This document shows, piece after piece, positions 25,756 through 35,511 of a DNA stretch of 64,000 bases. Source of the stretch: Bacteroidales bacterium. Lineage in GTDB: Bacteria > Bacteroidota > Bacteroidia > Bacteroidales > WCHB1-69. The notes below the pieces were generated by a model. That model did not search any database, was not told the DNA's origin, and saw only the letters and a program-made list of their open reading frames with translations. How positions within the stretch are numbered: position 1 is the stretch's first letter; the number at the start of each line of letters is the position of its first letter. The DNA lies in NCBI GenBank assembly GCA_017633255.1, contig JAGBPS010000040.1:1-64000 (forward strand). Reading direction: 5' to 3'. The translations under genes were made by a program, and so were the position numbers.

Positions 25756-25941
25756 TAGTAATTTGTCAGTATCATCTATCTATTTTACGTTTTTTCGAAT
25801 AAAAATTCACAAAAAAGCATCATATCTTCTAGAACACTTTTCTATAAGACACAAAATAAATCTATCAAATAGCTAAATATCAACAATTTACACAATCCTA
25901 ATTTTTTTTCACCAACCCATTGTCAGATTAAAAATTTTTCG

Positions 25942-25949
25942 TATTTTTG
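25942..25949 (+). promoter_or_regulatory. -7 box of tRNA-Val (TATTTTTG)
   Basis: TATTTTTG ends 16 bases before the tRNA 5' end; a TTGT about 20 bases upstream may serve as the -33 element. Confidence 0.65.
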
Positions 25950-25965
25950 CATCGCAATTTTGCAA

Positions 25966-26040
25966 GGGAGCTTAGCTCAGTTGGTTTAGAGCATCTGCCT
26001 TACAAGCAGAGGGTCACTAGTTCGAATCTAGTAGTTCCCA
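25966..26040 (+). tRNA. tRNA-Val (anticodon UAC)
   Basis: A 75-base cloverleaf. Acceptor GGGAGCT pairs with AGTTCCC plus discriminator A; the D arm is GCTCAGTTGGTTTAGAGC; the anticodon loop CTTACAA carries TAC; the T arm is ACTAG-TTCGAAT-CTAGT. The following bases are CA, so CCA is not encoded and must be added. It is a single tRNA with its own promoter and terminator. Confidence 0.95.
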
Positions 26041-26042
26041 CA

Positions 26043-26076
26043 AAAACACTCACGGTTTCGTGAGTGTTTTTTTTTT
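26043..26076 (+). terminator. Terminator after tRNA-Val
   Basis: AAAACACTCACG pairs with CGTGAGTGTTTT around GTTT and runs into a T-tract, 3 bases after the tRNA. Confidence 0.92.
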
Positions 26077-26340
26077 GCATAACGTGATGCGGTGAAAATC
26101 CCAACCTATTCATCGGGCATCCGGACCTCACACAGGTCTCGCATTTTATCGGATAAAAATTCCTATTTCATCTGCTTAATTTACTGACAAATGCGTATCC
26201 AGAGACAACAATCTGCCAACATCATTCTTTATCAAAAGCCATATACATCTAAAAATCAACAAATTAAGCATCATTTCAACCGCTAATTCATTGACAGAAA
26301 AAATTTTAATGGACTAATATATTATATAAGAAAAAAATCG
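26077..26340. other. Intergenic stretch without a recognised feature
   Basis: 264 bases between the tRNA terminator and the rpsL promoter. AT-rich, no open frame of note, no repeat of the families seen elsewhere, and no structured RNA I can name. Confidence 0.6.
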
Positions 26341-26348
26341 TATTTTTG
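26341..26348 (+). promoter_or_regulatory. -7 box of the str operon (TATTTTTG)
   Basis: TATTTTTG places the transcript start near 26355, giving a leader of about 50 bases before rpsL. The in-frame ATG at 26365 lies only ~10 bases into the transcript. Confidence 0.65.
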
Positions 26349-26403
26349 CAGTCCCAATTTTGGGGTGAATTATAAACAAAAAACAAAGGTTAAATTTAAT
26401 TGT

Positions 26404-26784
26404 ATGCCGACAATTCAGCAATTAGTAAGAAAAGGAAGAAAGAAATTGACTTCGCAAAGCAAGTCAAGAGCGTTAGACGCTTGTCCGCAGAAACGCGGTG
26501 TATGTTTGAGAGTTTACACAACAACTCCTAAGAAACCTAACTCAGCTATGCGTAAGGTAGCGAGAGTACGTATGACCAACGGAAAAGAAGTGAACGCTTA
26601 CATTCCGGGTGAAGGCCACAACTTGCAGGAACACTCTATCGTATTGGTTAGAGGCGGTCGTGTGAAAGACCTTCCAGGTGTAAGATACCACATCGTCCGT
26701 GGCGCATTGGACTCCGCAGGAGTAGAAGGCCGTTTGCAGGGTAGATCCAAATACGGTGCAAAACGTCCGAAAAAGAAAGCGTAA
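26404..26784 (+). CDS. rpsL: 30S ribosomal protein S12
   Basis: A 126-residue S12, part of the decoding centre of the small subunit. The start [13 protein letters not shown] at 26404 is universal; the 13 in-frame residues before it are leader. [13 protein letters not shown] and [14 protein letters not shown] contain the two lysines whose changes give streptomycin resistance, both wild type here. It opens the str operon rpsL-rpsG-fusA-rpsJ with its own -7 box. Confidence 0.98.
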   Translation: MPTIQQLVRKGRKKLTSQSKSRALDACPQKRGVCLRVYTTTPKKPNSAMRKVARVRMTNGKEVNAYIPGEGHNLQEHSIVLVRGGRVKDLPGVRYHIVRGALDSAGVEGRLQGRSKYGAKRPKKKA

Positions 26785-26861
26785 ACCGACAAACATAGTA
26801 GTAAATTGAGCACTAAAATGGGTGTCTCGAGAGTAAATAACAAAATTATTGAAGTTACAAA

Positions 26862-27329
26862 ATGAGAAAAGCAAAACCAAAAAAACGAATCATCCTTCCC
26901 GATCCGAAGTACAATGATGTAGCAGTTACCAAATTCGTGAACAACATCATGCTCAAGGGAAAGAAATCAATAGCTTTCGAAATCTTCTACGACGCTATTG
27001 ACATTATTGCAGAAAAAACAAACGAAAACGGCATTGAAGTATGGAAACAGGCTCTCGCCAACGTTACTCCTTCCTTGGAAGTAAAGAGTAGACGTATCGG
27101 TGGTGCCACCTTCCAGATTCCTACCGAACTGCGCCCCGAGAGAAAGCAGTCCGTAGGTATGAAAAATTTAATCTTATTCGCCCGCAAGCGTCATGAGAAA
27201 ACCATGGCCATGAAGTTAGCCTCCGAAATCATGCAAGCCTACAAAGAAGAAGGTGCCGCATTCAAACGTAAAGAGGATATCCACAGAATGGCAGAAGCTA
27301 ACAAGGCATTCTCTCACTTCAGATTCTAA
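26862..27329 (+). CDS. rpsG: 30S ribosomal protein S7
   Basis: A 155-residue S7, which organises the 3' domain of 16S rRNA and touches the E and P sites. Recognisable parts are [20 protein letters not shown] near the start, [20 protein letters not shown] and [33 protein letters not shown] at the end (split here into known blocks). Second gene of the str operon, 77 bases after rpsL. Confidence 0.98.
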   Translation: MRKAKPKKRIILPDPKYNDVAVTKFVNNIMLKGKKSIAFEIFYDAIDIIAEKTNENGIEVWKQALANVTPSLEVKSRRIGGATFQIPTELRPERKQSVGMKNLILFARKRHEKTMAMKLASEIMQAYKEEGAAFKRKEDIHRMAEANKAFSHFRF

Positions 27330-27374
27330 AAGTATATATATACTAAATAAAATTATACCGGAAAGAACAAGTTT

Positions 27375-29471
27375 ATGTCGGAAGATTTATCGAAAATCAG
27401 AAACATCGGGATTATGGCGCATATTGACGCCGGTAAGACCACCACGACAGAACGTATTCTTTATTATACCGGTAAAAGCTACAAGATTGGTGAAGTAGAC
27501 GAAGGCACAGCCACCATGGACTGGATGGTGCAGGAGCAGGAGCGTGGTATTACCATCACCAGCGCCGCCACTACCGTCAACTGGGACTATGAAAACCAGA
27601 ACTACAAGATCAACATCATCGACACACCGGGACATGTTGATTTCACCGTCGAAGTAGAACGTTCTTTGAGAATATTGGATGGAGCCGTCGCCATTTTTTG
27701 CGCGGTGGGAGGCGTGGAACCCCAGTCCGAGACCGTATGGAAACAGGCCAACAAGTACGATGTGGCCCGTATCTGCTACGTCAACAAAATGGACCGTATG
27801 GGTGCCGACTTCTACGCAGTGGTCAACCAAATCAAGGAGAAACTCGGCGCTAAGACCATAGTGCTGCAACTGCCTATCGGCAGCGAGGAGAACTTCGTCG
27901 GTTTGGTGGACCTCATCGAGAAGAAAGCCTACACCTGGAACGAGGAAGACCAAGGCGCAACCTACACAGAGTGCGAAATCCCCGCCGACATGATCGACGA
28001 AGTGGAAGAATACCGCAACCTGCTGCTGGAGACCGTGGCCGAGCTCGACGACAAGCTGATGGAGAAGTTCTTCGAAGACCCAGACAGTCTGACTGTTGAG
28101 GAAATCAAGAATTGCATCCGGAAAGCCACCATCGCCAACCAGTTGACCCCAGTGCTCTGCGGTTCTTCGTTCAAGAACAAAGGAGTACAGCGACTGATTG
28201 ACGCCATCGTCAGCTACCTCCCCTCCCCTGCCGACATGCCTGACATCAAGGGCATCAACCCGAAAACGGAGCAGGAAGAGACGCGCAAAATTGATGAGAA
28301 AGAGAATTTCGCGGCTTTGGCTTTCAAAATTGCCATCGACCCCTATGTCGGCAAGCTGACTTTCATCAAGGTCTATGCCGGCACGCTGAAAACCGGTGAC
28401 ATGATTTACAATGTCTCCACCGGCAAACGCGAAAGAGTGTCGAAAATCATGCTGATGCACTCCAACAAGCAAATCCAGATGGACAGTATCAGCGCAGGCA
28501 ATATTGTGGCTCTCGTAGGTATGAAGGAAATCAGGACAGGCGACAGTCTGACCGAAGAAAAACACCCGATACTGCTGGAAAACATCGTTTTCCCGGATCC
28601 GGTAATTCAGATTGCCATCGAGCCGAAGACCAAAGACGACGAGGACAAACTGATGCAGGCCCTGAACCGTCTGGCCGAGGAAGACCCCACCTTCAAGGTG
28701 ACCGTCTCTGAGGAATCGGGACAGACCCTCATCAGCGGCATGGGTGAACTTCATTTGGACATCCTGCTGGACCGCCTCAAACGCGAATTCAACGTCGCCT
28801 GCAACCACGGTAAGCCTCGTGTGACCTACAAAGAAGCCGTCAACGACTTCGTGAAGCACCATGAGGTTTACAAACGTCAGACTGGCGGCAAGGGCTCATT
28901 CGCCGAACTGGAATTCCAGATCAGTCCAACCCCGGCCGACAAGAAAGGCTTGTTCTTTGAAAGTCAGGTCAAGGGTGGCGTGATTCCGAAGGAATACATC
29001 GCCGGCGCTGAGAAGGGTTTCAGCATCGCCATGACCAACGGCAAATATGGATTCCCGCTCGAGGCACTGACCGTCACCATTTTGGACGGCAGCACCCACA
29101 GTGTGGACTCCGACGCCATGGCCTTCGAGGTATGCGCCAAGATGGGCTTCAGAGAAGCTATCCGCAGCGTGGAGACCTCCATTCTCGAACCCATCATGAA
29201 GGTGGAAATCACCACCCCGGATGAATACATCGGGAATGTGACCAGCGACCTCAACCGCAGACGTTCGGTTTTGGAACAGATCGAGGCGAAAATTGGCTAC
29301 CAGATCATCAAGGCACAGGTGCCGTTGGCTGAAATGTTCGGCTATGTCACCACCTTACGCTCCATCAGCTCAGGACGAGCCAACTACAGCATGGAATTCC
29401 TGCGTTATGCGGAGGTTCCGGCAGATGTGAAAGACTACATCCTTAATGTTGGAAGATACGCCTTGCTGTAA
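27375..29471 (+). CDS. fusA: Elongation factor G
   Basis: A 698-residue translational GTPase that moves tRNAs and mRNA after each peptide bond and, with RRF, splits post-termination ribosomes. G1 is [15 protein letters not shown], switch II is [16 protein letters not shown], and G4 is NKMDR. Domain III has [18 protein letters not shown], and the chain ends VGRYALL. Its place between rpsG and rpsJ marks it as the housekeeping EF-G and not the paralogous EF-G2 type. Codon use is strongly biased toward C-ending codons, as expected for high expression; this bias also creates a long antisense open frame (27387-28862) with no support as a gene. Confidence 0.98.
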   Translation: MSEDLSKIRNIGIMAHIDAGKTTTTERILYYTGKSYKIGEVDEGTATMDWMVQEQERGITITSAATTVNWDYENQNYKINIIDTPGHVDFTVEVERSLRILDGAVAIFCAVGGVEPQSETVWKQANKYDVARICYVNKMDRMGADFYAVVNQIKEKLGAKTIVLQLPIGSEENFVGLVDLIEKKAYTWNEEDQGATYTECEIPADMIDEVEEYRNLLLETVAELDDKLMEKFFEDPDSLTVEEIKNCIRKATIANQLTPVLCGSSFKNKGVQRLIDAIVSYLPSPADMPDIKGINPKTEQEETRKIDEKENFAALAFKIAIDPYVGKLTFIKVYAGTLKTGDMIYNVSTGKRERVSKIMLMHSNKQIQMDSISAGNIVALVGMKEIRTGDSLTEEKHPILLENIVFPDPVIQIAIEPKTKDDEDKLMQALNRLAEEDPTFKVTVSEESGQTLISGMGELHLDILLDRLKREFNVACNHGKPRVTYKEAVNDFVKHHEVYKRQTGGKGSFAELEFQISPTPADKKGLFFESQVKGGVIPKEYIAGAEKGFSIAMTNGKYGFPLEALTVTILDGSTHSVDSDAMAFEVCAKMGFREAIRSVETSILEPIMKVEITTPDEYIGNVTSDLNRRRSVLEQIEAKIGYQIIKAQVPLAEMFGYVTTLRSISSGRANYSMEFLRYAEVPADVKDYILNVGRYALL

Positions 29472-29536
29472 TATTCTGGAAGAACTTAAACAGAAACAAT
29501 AAACAATTTCAAGTAAACCAATAAAAACAAAACAAC

Positions 29537-29851
29537 GTGAGTCACAGAATCAGAATCAAATTAAAGTCATTCGACCATACTTTGGTGGACAAATCTGCTG
29601 AAAAGATTGTGAAGACAATCAACGCAGTGAAGGATGACAAAGTTGTCGTTGTGGGACCTATTCCACTTCCGACACACAAAAAGATTTTCACTGTAAACCG
29701 TTCAACTTTTGTCAACAAGAAATCAAGAGAGCAGTTCGAACTCTCCACTTACAAGAGACTGTTGGACATTTACGGTACAACCTCCAAGACCATCGACGCT
29801 TTGATGAAGCTGGAATTGCCCAGTGGCGTTGACGTAGAAATCAAAGTGTGA
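29537..29851 (+). CDS. rpsJ: 30S ribosomal protein S10
   Basis: A 104-residue S10. The start is a GTG codon at 29537, giving [20 protein letters not shown]; no ATG is available that keeps the conserved N-terminus. [31 protein letters not shown] is spread over family blocks, and the chain ends in the usual [12 protein letters not shown]. It follows fusA by 65 bases. In Bacteroides-type gene order rplC and the whole S10/spc cluster would follow; here a terminator and unrelated genes follow. Confidence 0.97.
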   Translation: MSHRIRIKLKSFDHTLVDKSAEKIVKTINAVKDDKVVVVGPIPLPTHKKIFTVNRSTFVNKKSREQFELSTYKRLLDIYGTTSKTIDALMKLELPSGVDVEIKV

Positions 29852-29898
29852 TGACGATATCGGGATGCGACATATCGCGGTCCCCGTCTGACAAAATC

Positions 29899-29928
29899 AA
29901 CCTCGCTCATTTGGGCGAGGTTTTTTTG
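29899..29928 (+). terminator. Terminator of the str operon
   Basis: AACCTCGC (29899-29906) pairs with GCGAGGTT (29915-29922) and runs into TTTTTTG, 48 bases after rpsJ. Confidence 0.9.
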
Positions 29929-29949
29929 TTCTAATTCAAAAAAAACACG

Positions 29950-29957
29950 TAAATTTG
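29950..29957 (+). promoter_or_regulatory. -7 box of the DUF819 gene (TAAATTTG)
   Basis: TAAATTTG fits TAnnTTTG; transcript start near 29964, 15 bases before the ATG at 29979. Confidence 0.65.
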
Positions 29958-29978
29958 CCAAACGTTTAATGACTAGCG

Positions 29979-31127
29979 ATGACAGTACTGACCATACTCT
30001 ATCTTTTCGGAATCCCCCTAGCCGTAATGCTGATGGCCAAACGATGGCCTATCATTCAGAAAATCAGCCCCATGGTCATCCTGTACATCATCGGTTTGGC
30101 AGCAGGAAACACTTTCCTGTCCGGTGATACAGTCACCAAGCTATGCACCAACATATCCAATGTGGTGGTATTGATGTCCATCCCTTTGATGCTCATGGGA
30201 TGTAACTTCAAAATGTGGTCCACCAAAGCGGTGCTCAAGACCTTCCTGGTGGGAGTATTCAGTGTGCTGTGCGTCACCCTCATCGGTTTCTTTCTCTTTC
30301 GGACCATGGCCTTTAACGCACAGGTAAGCAATACCAACTACGCCAAAATCAGCGCGGTGATGACCGGCATCTATATCGGAGGCATACCTAACCTTGCGCC
30401 AATTTCAAAAGCGGTAGGACTGCCGCAACATCTCTTCCTCATGGTTTCTGGTTACGACCTTATCGTGACAGGCTTATACCTGCTTCTGATTGTTTTCTTC
30501 GGAGAGCCGATAATACGCAGAATATTCAAAATCAATCATATAAAAACAGAAGAAGAAACAGAACATGCTGAGGAGGAAACTTCCGTCAAGAATAAAAAAT
30601 TAAGGCACCTCATCCTCAACAGGGCATTAGGCATTCTCACAGCCTTTCTTGTGGTGGCCATATCCTATGCGCTATCGCTGATTATTCCACTTCAAAACAG
30701 CACAGCAGTCATCATCATAGTGCTCACCACGGTCTCACTGCTGCTTTCGCTGACAAAGCCCGTCAAGCATCTGGAAGGCACTTTCGACCTGGGCTTATAT
30801 TTCGTTTATGTATTCTGTCTGGCCGTGGCCACTTTGGTCAACATCCACGATATGGAATTTTCCAAACACCTCTTTATCTTGTATTACATTGCCTTTGTCA
30901 TATTCGGCTCTTTGGCCCTACAAATCATTTTGGCCAAAATATTCAGAATCAATGGAGACCTTGTGTTGGTTAGCTCTATCGCACTGATCAACTCACCCCC
31001 ATTTGTCCCCATGGTGGCCGCCATATTGAACAACAAAGACATTATCCTTCCGGGCATCGCTATCGGACTGCTGGGTTATGCCGTCGGCAACTACCTTGGC
31101 ATAGGTATTTTCATGCTTTTGTCGTAA
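29979..31127 (+). CDS. DUF819 family membrane protein
   Basis: A 382-residue inner-membrane protein with about 10 helices, placed in the DUF819 family. Supporting segments are MVILYIIGLAAGNTF, SIPLMLMGCNFKMW, KISAVMTGIYIGGIPNLAPI and SSIALINSPPFVPMVAAILNN. The two halves look like an inverted repeat of a transporter fold. A charged cytoplasmic loop (KTEEETEHAEEETSVKNKK) separates them near residue 190. The substrate is unknown; the family is sometimes annotated as a putative transporter. It stands alone, between the str terminator and a promoter at 31257-31264. Confidence 0.82.
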   Translation: MTVLTILYLFGIPLAVMLMAKRWPIIQKISPMVILYIIGLAAGNTFLSGDTVTKLCTNISNVVVLMSIPLMLMGCNFKMWSTKAVLKTFLVGVFSVLCVTLIGFFLFRTMAFNAQVSNTNYAKISAVMTGIYIGGIPNLAPISKAVGLPQHLFLMVSGYDLIVTGLYLLLIVFFGEPIIRRIFKINHIKTEEETEHAEEETSVKNKKLRHLILNRALGILTAFLVVAISYALSLIIPLQNSTAVIIIVLTTVSLLLSLTKPVKHLEGTFDLGLYFVYVFCLAVATLVNIHDMEFSKHLFILYYIAFVIFGSLALQIILAKIFRINGDLVLVSSIALINSPPFVPMVAAILNNKDIILPGIAIGLLGYAVGNYLGIGIFMLLS

Positions 31128-31256
31128 ACAGAATCTCAACTTCGAAAAGTTCTTATTTTTTGCCAATTAACTTTTATTAACATTTTTATTTTATTGATAT
31201 ACAATTATTTAATTTAATTAATAAAACTAAAAATGGATTTTTACAAATAAAAGCAG

Positions 31257-31264
31257 TATTTTTG
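31257..31264 (+). promoter_or_regulatory. -7 box of the glycosyltransferase operon (TATTTTTG)
   Basis: TATTTTTG; transcript start near 31271, about 46 bases before the first ATG. Upstream bases 31128-31250 are AT-rich without other features. Confidence 0.65.
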
Positions 31265-31316
31265 CAGCCGTTTTTGAAGGAAGAAAAAGTTGCTGAATGA
31301 ATAACATAAAAATTGA

Positions 31317-32462
31317 ATGAAAATGAAAATTCTTTTTGTTATTGAAACGTTTGACAACCACAATGGCACCAGCATTTCAGCCCAGCGCTATGCCACGGAG
31401 CTGAGGAAACGCGGTCATGAAGTGAAAATACTGACAACCGGCAAACCAGATGCCAATCGGTTTGTGGTTCCGGTTTATCATCCGCCATTGGTTGACGGTC
31501 TCGCCCAACGTCACGGCTTCCAATACGCTGAACCAGAAGAAAAAGTTATTCGGGATGCGTTGGAATGGTGCGATGTGGCACACTGCTATATGCCTTTCAG
31601 ATTGGAGATTGCGACGAAACGCATGGCAGAAAAGATGGGCAAGCCCTGTACTGCGGCCTTCCACGTGCAGCCAGAGAATGTCACGGCTTCGTTCAACATG
31701 CAAAACGTGAAATGGGTAAACTCCATCATCTACAGCAGTTTCAACAAGATGTTCTTCAAAGAATTCAAACGGATACACTGTCCCAGCCGCTTTATCGCCG
31801 ACTACCTGCAAGAACACGGGTACACCAGCAAAATGCATGTCATCAGCAATGGATGTCCTGCAGAGTTCCATTGGCACAAATGCAGCAAACCGTCATGGTG
31901 TGCCGACAAGTTTGTGGTGCTGATGGTCGGCAGACTTTCTCCAGAAAAACACCAAGAGATTATATTGGAGGCGGTGCAGCATTCGGCACACGAGTCAGAA
32001 ATCCAAGTGATTCTTATCGGTACAGGATTAAGCGAGCAGAAACTGCGCAAGAAAGCGGAAAAAATGACCAATCCCCCACGCATAGGTTTTATGTCAGACC
32101 AAGACCTGATGGAGGCCCTGGGCTATGCGGACCTGTATGTGCACGCGGGTGAAGTGGAGCTGGAATCTCTGTCGTGTTTAGAAGCCATGAGCAGCGGTCT
32201 GGTCCCGCTCATCTCTGACAGCCCGTTGAGTGCCACCCCGCAATTTGCCCTGGACAATCGCAGTCTGTTCAAGCATGGAGATCCCAAGGCTTTGGCTCAG
32301 AAAATAGACTATTGGATTGAGCATCCTGAAGCCAGAAAGAAAATGGGGAAAGCATACGCCCAAAATGCCAAACAATACAGCTTGGCCAATTCCGTGTCAC
32401 GCTTCGAAGAGATGTTAAAGGAAGAGATTGCAGAACATGAGACTTTATCCAAAAAGAATTAG
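31317..32462 (+). CDS. GT4 family glycosyltransferase
   Basis: A 381-residue GT-B fold enzyme that moves a sugar from a nucleotide donor onto a lipid or glycan. The N-terminal acceptor domain starts KILFVIETFDNHNGTSISAQ. The C-terminal donor domain has VLMVGRLSPEKHQEI and the retaining-enzyme motif EVELESLSCLEAMSSGLVP, in which the EX7E pair binds the donor. It resembles the group that includes 1,2-diacylglycerol 3-glucosyltransferases, so a glycolipid product is possible. A Cys/His-containing insertion (EFHWHKCSKPSWCADK) precedes the donor domain. The end overlaps the following esterase gene, which suggests the two work on the same molecule. Confidence 0.85.
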   Translation: MKMKILFVIETFDNHNGTSISAQRYATELRKRGHEVKILTTGKPDANRFVVPVYHPPLVDGLAQRHGFQYAEPEEKVIRDALEWCDVAHCYMPFRLEIATKRMAEKMGKPCTAAFHVQPENVTASFNMQNVKWVNSIIYSSFNKMFFKEFKRIHCPSRFIADYLQEHGYTSKMHVISNGCPAEFHWHKCSKPSWCADKFVVLMVGRLSPEKHQEIILEAVQHSAHESEIQVILIGTGLSEQKLRKKAEKMTNPPRIGFMSDQDLMEALGYADLYVHAGEVELESLSCLEAMSSGLVPLISDSPLSATPQFALDNRSLFKHGDPKALAQKIDYWIEHPEARKKMGKAYAQNAKQYSLANSVSRFEEMLKEEIAEHETLSKKN

Positions 32463-33591
32463 CGAAAGCCTGATTCTACTGTTGATGCTGTTTCCATTTT
32501 TTTTGGCAGCACAAACATCCCCTACGAACACCCCCGTGTATAACAACGACGGCTCGGTTACCTTTATAATTAAAAGTCCTGAAAGTCGTCGGGTTAAATT
32601 ATATTGCGATTGCGTCTTGCGGGAGCGTAAGTTTAAGGTGAAACGCGAAAACATGCATTCGGCCAAGATGACACGCGGCCAAAACGGGCTTTTCACCTAC
32701 ACTACCCCACCCCTCGCTCCGGAAGTATATACCTACCAGTTCAAATCGCACGGGCAAAGACTGATTGACCCTACCAATGCGGATTCTATACGTATTTCGG
32801 ACGGAAAGCGAAGTGTGTTTATCATTCCCGGTTCATCCCTAATTGATTTATGCCTCACGGACTCGCTAAACGGCAAAACAGAGCTATGCCAATATGTGGA
32901 TGCCATCAGTGGGAAAACGCGCCGCATACTGCTATATCTGCCCCCTCAATATGACAGCACAGACCATGACTATCCTGTACTATACCTGTTACACGGCATA
33001 GACGGAAACGAGCAGTCATGGCGTGAACGGGGAAGAGCCATTCAACAGGTAGACAATTTGATACGGCAAGGCAAAGCCGAGCCCATGATTGTAGTGATGC
33101 CGGACGCCAACCCCAAAAAGCTAATTGGACAAGACGAACATGTGAGTTTGACGAAAAATCTGATGCATTACCACACATGGTTTCACTACGAATTTGAACG
33201 CACATTTCCAGCGATGGACAGTTTCTTATCTACCCGTTACCGCATATCCTCTGACATGAACACAAGGGCTGTCGCAGGACTGTCAGCCGGCTCCACCCAG
33301 TCGGCAACACTGGCCAAAATGTACGAGGACAATTTTAAATATGTGGGCTTGTTCTCCCCCTTTGTACACCGCAAGCAAGTTCCCTGCAACAAAAACACCA
33401 TCTATTGGATCGGCAGTGGGAAAGCGGATATTTTCCATCCGCAGAGCAAGAGATTTGTCAAAAGGATACAGAAACGGCAAATTCCACACATTTATTACGA
33501 GACCAAAGGCGGCCACACCTGGCGCAACTGGAGACTCTATTTATCTGAATTTCTGCAGTTTATCTTCAAGAATAATACTGAAGTGAATTAA
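32437..33591 (+). CDS. CE1-like esterase with N-terminal E-set domain
   Basis: A 384-residue exported esterase. The start MRLYPKRISESLILLLMLF gives a signal peptide ending near FFLAAQ. Residues about 35-130 look like an early-set (CBM48-like) beta sandwich, and residues about 150-384 are an alpha/beta hydrolase of the esterase D/CE1 feruloyl-acetyl esterase type. Landmarks are YPVLYLLHGIDGNEQSW, AGLSAGSTQSATLAKMY with the nucleophile Ser, and YYETKGGHTWRNWRLYL with the catalytic His. It overlaps the GT gene by 26 bases. It may deacylate a glycan or glycolipid in the periplasm (inference). A start three codons earlier (32428) is possible. Confidence 0.87.
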   Translation: MRLYPKRISESLILLLMLFPFFLAAQTSPTNTPVYNNDGSVTFIIKSPESRRVKLYCDCVLRERKFKVKRENMHSAKMTRGQNGLFTYTTPPLAPEVYTYQFKSHGQRLIDPTNADSIRISDGKRSVFIIPGSSLIDLCLTDSLNGKTELCQYVDAISGKTRRILLYLPPQYDSTDHDYPVLYLLHGIDGNEQSWRERGRAIQQVDNLIRQGKAEPMIVVMPDANPKKLIGQDEHVSLTKNLMHYHTWFHYEFERTFPAMDSFLSTRYRISSDMNTRAVAGLSAGSTQSATLAKMYEDNFKYVGLFSPFVHRKQVPCNKNTIYWIGSGKADIFHPQSKRFVKRIQKRQIPHIYYETKGGHTWRNWRLYLSEFLQFIFKNNTEVN

Positions 33592-33628
33592 GCAATTTCT
33601 GACGCGACTACTTCTTTTACGAATTATA

Positions 33629-34429
33629 TCACTTTCCCGCCACATACATAACACAGGCCCCGAAGGTAAACTTCTGGACCTCAACATTTTGAAAACCCAC
33701 AGAGCGCAACATTGGCACGATGACGTCCTCTTTGGGGAAAGCCAGAATGGACATGGGCAGATAGCGGTACGCCTCTTTATGACCGGAAACAAGGCCTCCG
33801 ACAAAAGGCAGGAAATGCAAGGCATATAACTTATAGCACCATAAGATGAAGGGATTGTCAGGATAGGACAACTCCAAAATGACCAGTTTGCCGCCGGGAC
33901 GCAACACGCGGCACATTTCGGACAAGCCCCGTTCCAGATGCTCAAAATTGCGAATGCCGAAGGCTACACTCACCCGGTCGAAACTGCCATCCTCAAAATC
34001 AAGATGTTCCACATCACCCTGCCGAAGAGCGATATTTACCATGGGAACTGATTGATCAGAATTATGCGAATCATATGTTGCCCTTACACCATTTTCACTT
34101 ACATGTCCTCTCTCATCACTGGCGAGTTGAATCAAGCGCAGACCATCACTTTTCATTACCTTTTGCGCTCCAATCTCCAGCATCTGCTCCGACAGGTCAA
34201 CACCTACAATCTCGCTCCCTGCGGGCAGCTTTTTGGCAATGGCAATGGCGAAATCACCTGTACCCGTCGCCACATCCAGCACTCGCCGCACCTCAGGCTG
34301 GTCAGCGATGGCTCTTACCGCCTTTCGCCGCCACGAACGGTCGATGCCAAAGGACATAATATGATTCAGCCGGTCATAGCTGGAAGCGATGTCGTTGAAG
34401 AGGTGTTCGATTTGTTGTTTTTCAGGCAT
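33629..34429 (-). CDS. ubiE: Demethylmenaquinone methyltransferase
   Basis: A 266-residue SAM-dependent enzyme (MenG/UbiE) that makes menaquinone from demethylmenaquinone, the last step of the pathway. Motifs are FNDIASSYDRLNHIMSFG, RVLDVATGTGDFAI (SAM site), GVDLSEQML, FDRVSVAFGIRNF and GHKEAYRYLP. Between residues about 97 and 133 there is extra sequence (ASDERGHVSENG and following) rich in Ser, Asn and Asp, which makes the protein ~20 residues longer than common homologues; the matching DNA is AT-rich compared with its flanks. Its partner menA lies 180 bases upstream. It also has a -7 box of its own at 34550-34557. Confidence 0.95.
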   Translation of the reverse strand: MPEKQQIEHLFNDIASSYDRLNHIMSFGIDRSWRRKAVRAIADQPEVRRVLDVATGTGDFAIAIAKKLPAGSEIVGVDLSEQMLEIGAQKVMKSDGLRLIQLASDERGHVSENGVRATYDSHNSDQSVPMVNIALRQGDVEHLDFEDGSFDRVSVAFGIRNFEHLERGLSEMCRVLRPGGKLVILELSYPDNPFILWCYKLYALHFLPFVGGLVSGHKEAYRYLPMSILAFPKEDVIVPMLRSVGFQNVEVQKFTFGACVMYVAGK

Positions 34430-34549
34430 CTTTTAAATATGCTAATATGGGTATATGAAGAATGTCAAGTTGTCCTGCTGTTTAAAAACACGGAAGGCCG
34501 ATGAAAATCATCAGCCCACGCCTTCGTCGAATCCGCAGAATCAACATGG

Positions 34550-34557
34550 CAAAAATA
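34550..34557 (-). promoter_or_regulatory. -7 box of ubiE (TATTTTTG)
   Basis: Minus-strand TATTTTTG; the transcript would start near 34542 and have a leader of about 112 bases containing GATG-AAAAT-CATC. Confidence 0.55.
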
Positions 34558-34609
34558 CATAAAATTTTAATACAAAATATCTCAGCAATAATTTTTTTTT
34601 GAAATAGAA

Positions 34610-35503
34610 CTATATCCCTGCAAGTATGGCAAAAACAAAAGTAGAGAGTACCAGCAGCGGCAAGGCAGGATCGAGGGCTTTGCCCTGGCGTTTCCAGACC
34701 ATATTCATGTGAATCATGAACAAGGGCAAGGTAATGAAATACAGCAAATTCCACAAGGAAGTATAGGTAATCAAAGTAAAAAGCGCCATGCAAAGCCAGC
34801 CCAGCGCAATCAGTACCGACTGGAAGATTTTGGCGTTGACCTCCCCTATCTTCAGCGGCAGGGTAATCCGGGTGGCCGCATCGGATTCCATATCACGGAT
34901 ATTGTTGACATTGAGCACTCCCACGCTGAAACAACCTATGGTAACCGCCGGCAACAGCAACGACCACGACTCAATGGTATGGGCCACCACATAATAGGCG
35001 CCCAGCACTGACACCAAGCCGAAGAAGATGAAAACAAACACATCGCCGAGGCCCCTATAGCCATACGGATTTTTACCCAAAGTATAATGCATAGCCGCCC
35101 AGATGGCCGCCACACCCAAGGCCAACAGCATCAACGGCTGCCATGCCAAGAAAGTGCCGAACGAGGTCCACACCATCGCTGCACCGAAGACACAACACAA
35201 GAGCACAAAGACAGCAATAAGCCGCTTAAACTCCTTCACACTGATGGCTCCTTGTGCCAAACTATACATCGGTCCCTCGCGCTGCTCCCCATCAGTTCCC
35301 TTCAGGAAATCTCCCAGTTCATTACTCAAATTCGACAATATCTGCAAACAAACCGTAGTCAGCAACAACCACGCCATCAGCCAGCAAGATGCCTCATGAG
35401 ACTTCAAAGCCAACAACAAACCCAGCACCACTCCCGCCAAAGACAGTGGCAGCGTGCGCAAACGCATGGAAAAAACAGCAGCTTTTAACTTACTCATATT
35501 CAA
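34610..35503 (-). CDS. menA: 1,4-dihydroxy-2-naphthoate polyprenyltransferase
   Basis: A 297-residue inner-membrane UbiA-superfamily enzyme that attaches the polyprenyl tail to 1,4-dihydroxy-2-naphthoate, making demethylmenaquinone. It opens AAVFSMRLRTLPLSLAGVV. The prenyl-diphosphate sites are NELGDFLKGTDGEQREGP (first Asp-rich motif) and NNIRDMESDAATRITLPLKIG (second). About nine membrane helices are visible. It begins 8 bases after the patatin-like gene and belongs to the transcript coming from dnaE. With ubiE it shows that the cell makes menaquinone and respires anaerobically. Confidence 0.95.
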   Translation of the reverse strand: MNMSKLKAAVFSMRLRTLPLSLAGVVLGLLLALKSHEASCWLMAWLLLTTVCLQILSNLSNELGDFLKGTDGEQREGPMYSLAQGAISVKEFKRLIAVFVLLCCVFGAAMVWTSFGTFLAWQPLMLLALGVAAIWAAMHYTLGKNPYGYRGLGDVFVFIFFGLVSVLGAYYVVAHTIESWSLLLPAVTIGCFSVGVLNVNNIRDMESDAATRITLPLKIGEVNAKIFQSVLIALGWLCMALFTLITYTSLWNLLYFITLPLFMIHMNMVWKRQGKALDPALPLLVLSTFVFAILAGI

Positions 35504-35511
35504 CTATTTTT

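Noticed and set aside
26404..26784. S12 considered for streptomycin resistance
   Set aside because: Both key lysines (in TTTPKKPNS and [10 protein letters not shown]) are wild type.
27387..28862. 491-codon antisense open frame inside fusA
   Set aside because: It mirrors the strong codon bias of fusA, lacks a promoter or a sensible protein composition, and is His/Val/Asp-rich as antisense shadows are.
34482..34793. Minus-strand frame running from the menA end into the gap before ubiE
   Set aside because: It overlaps menA in another frame and continues into non-coding sequence; no start signal or composition support.
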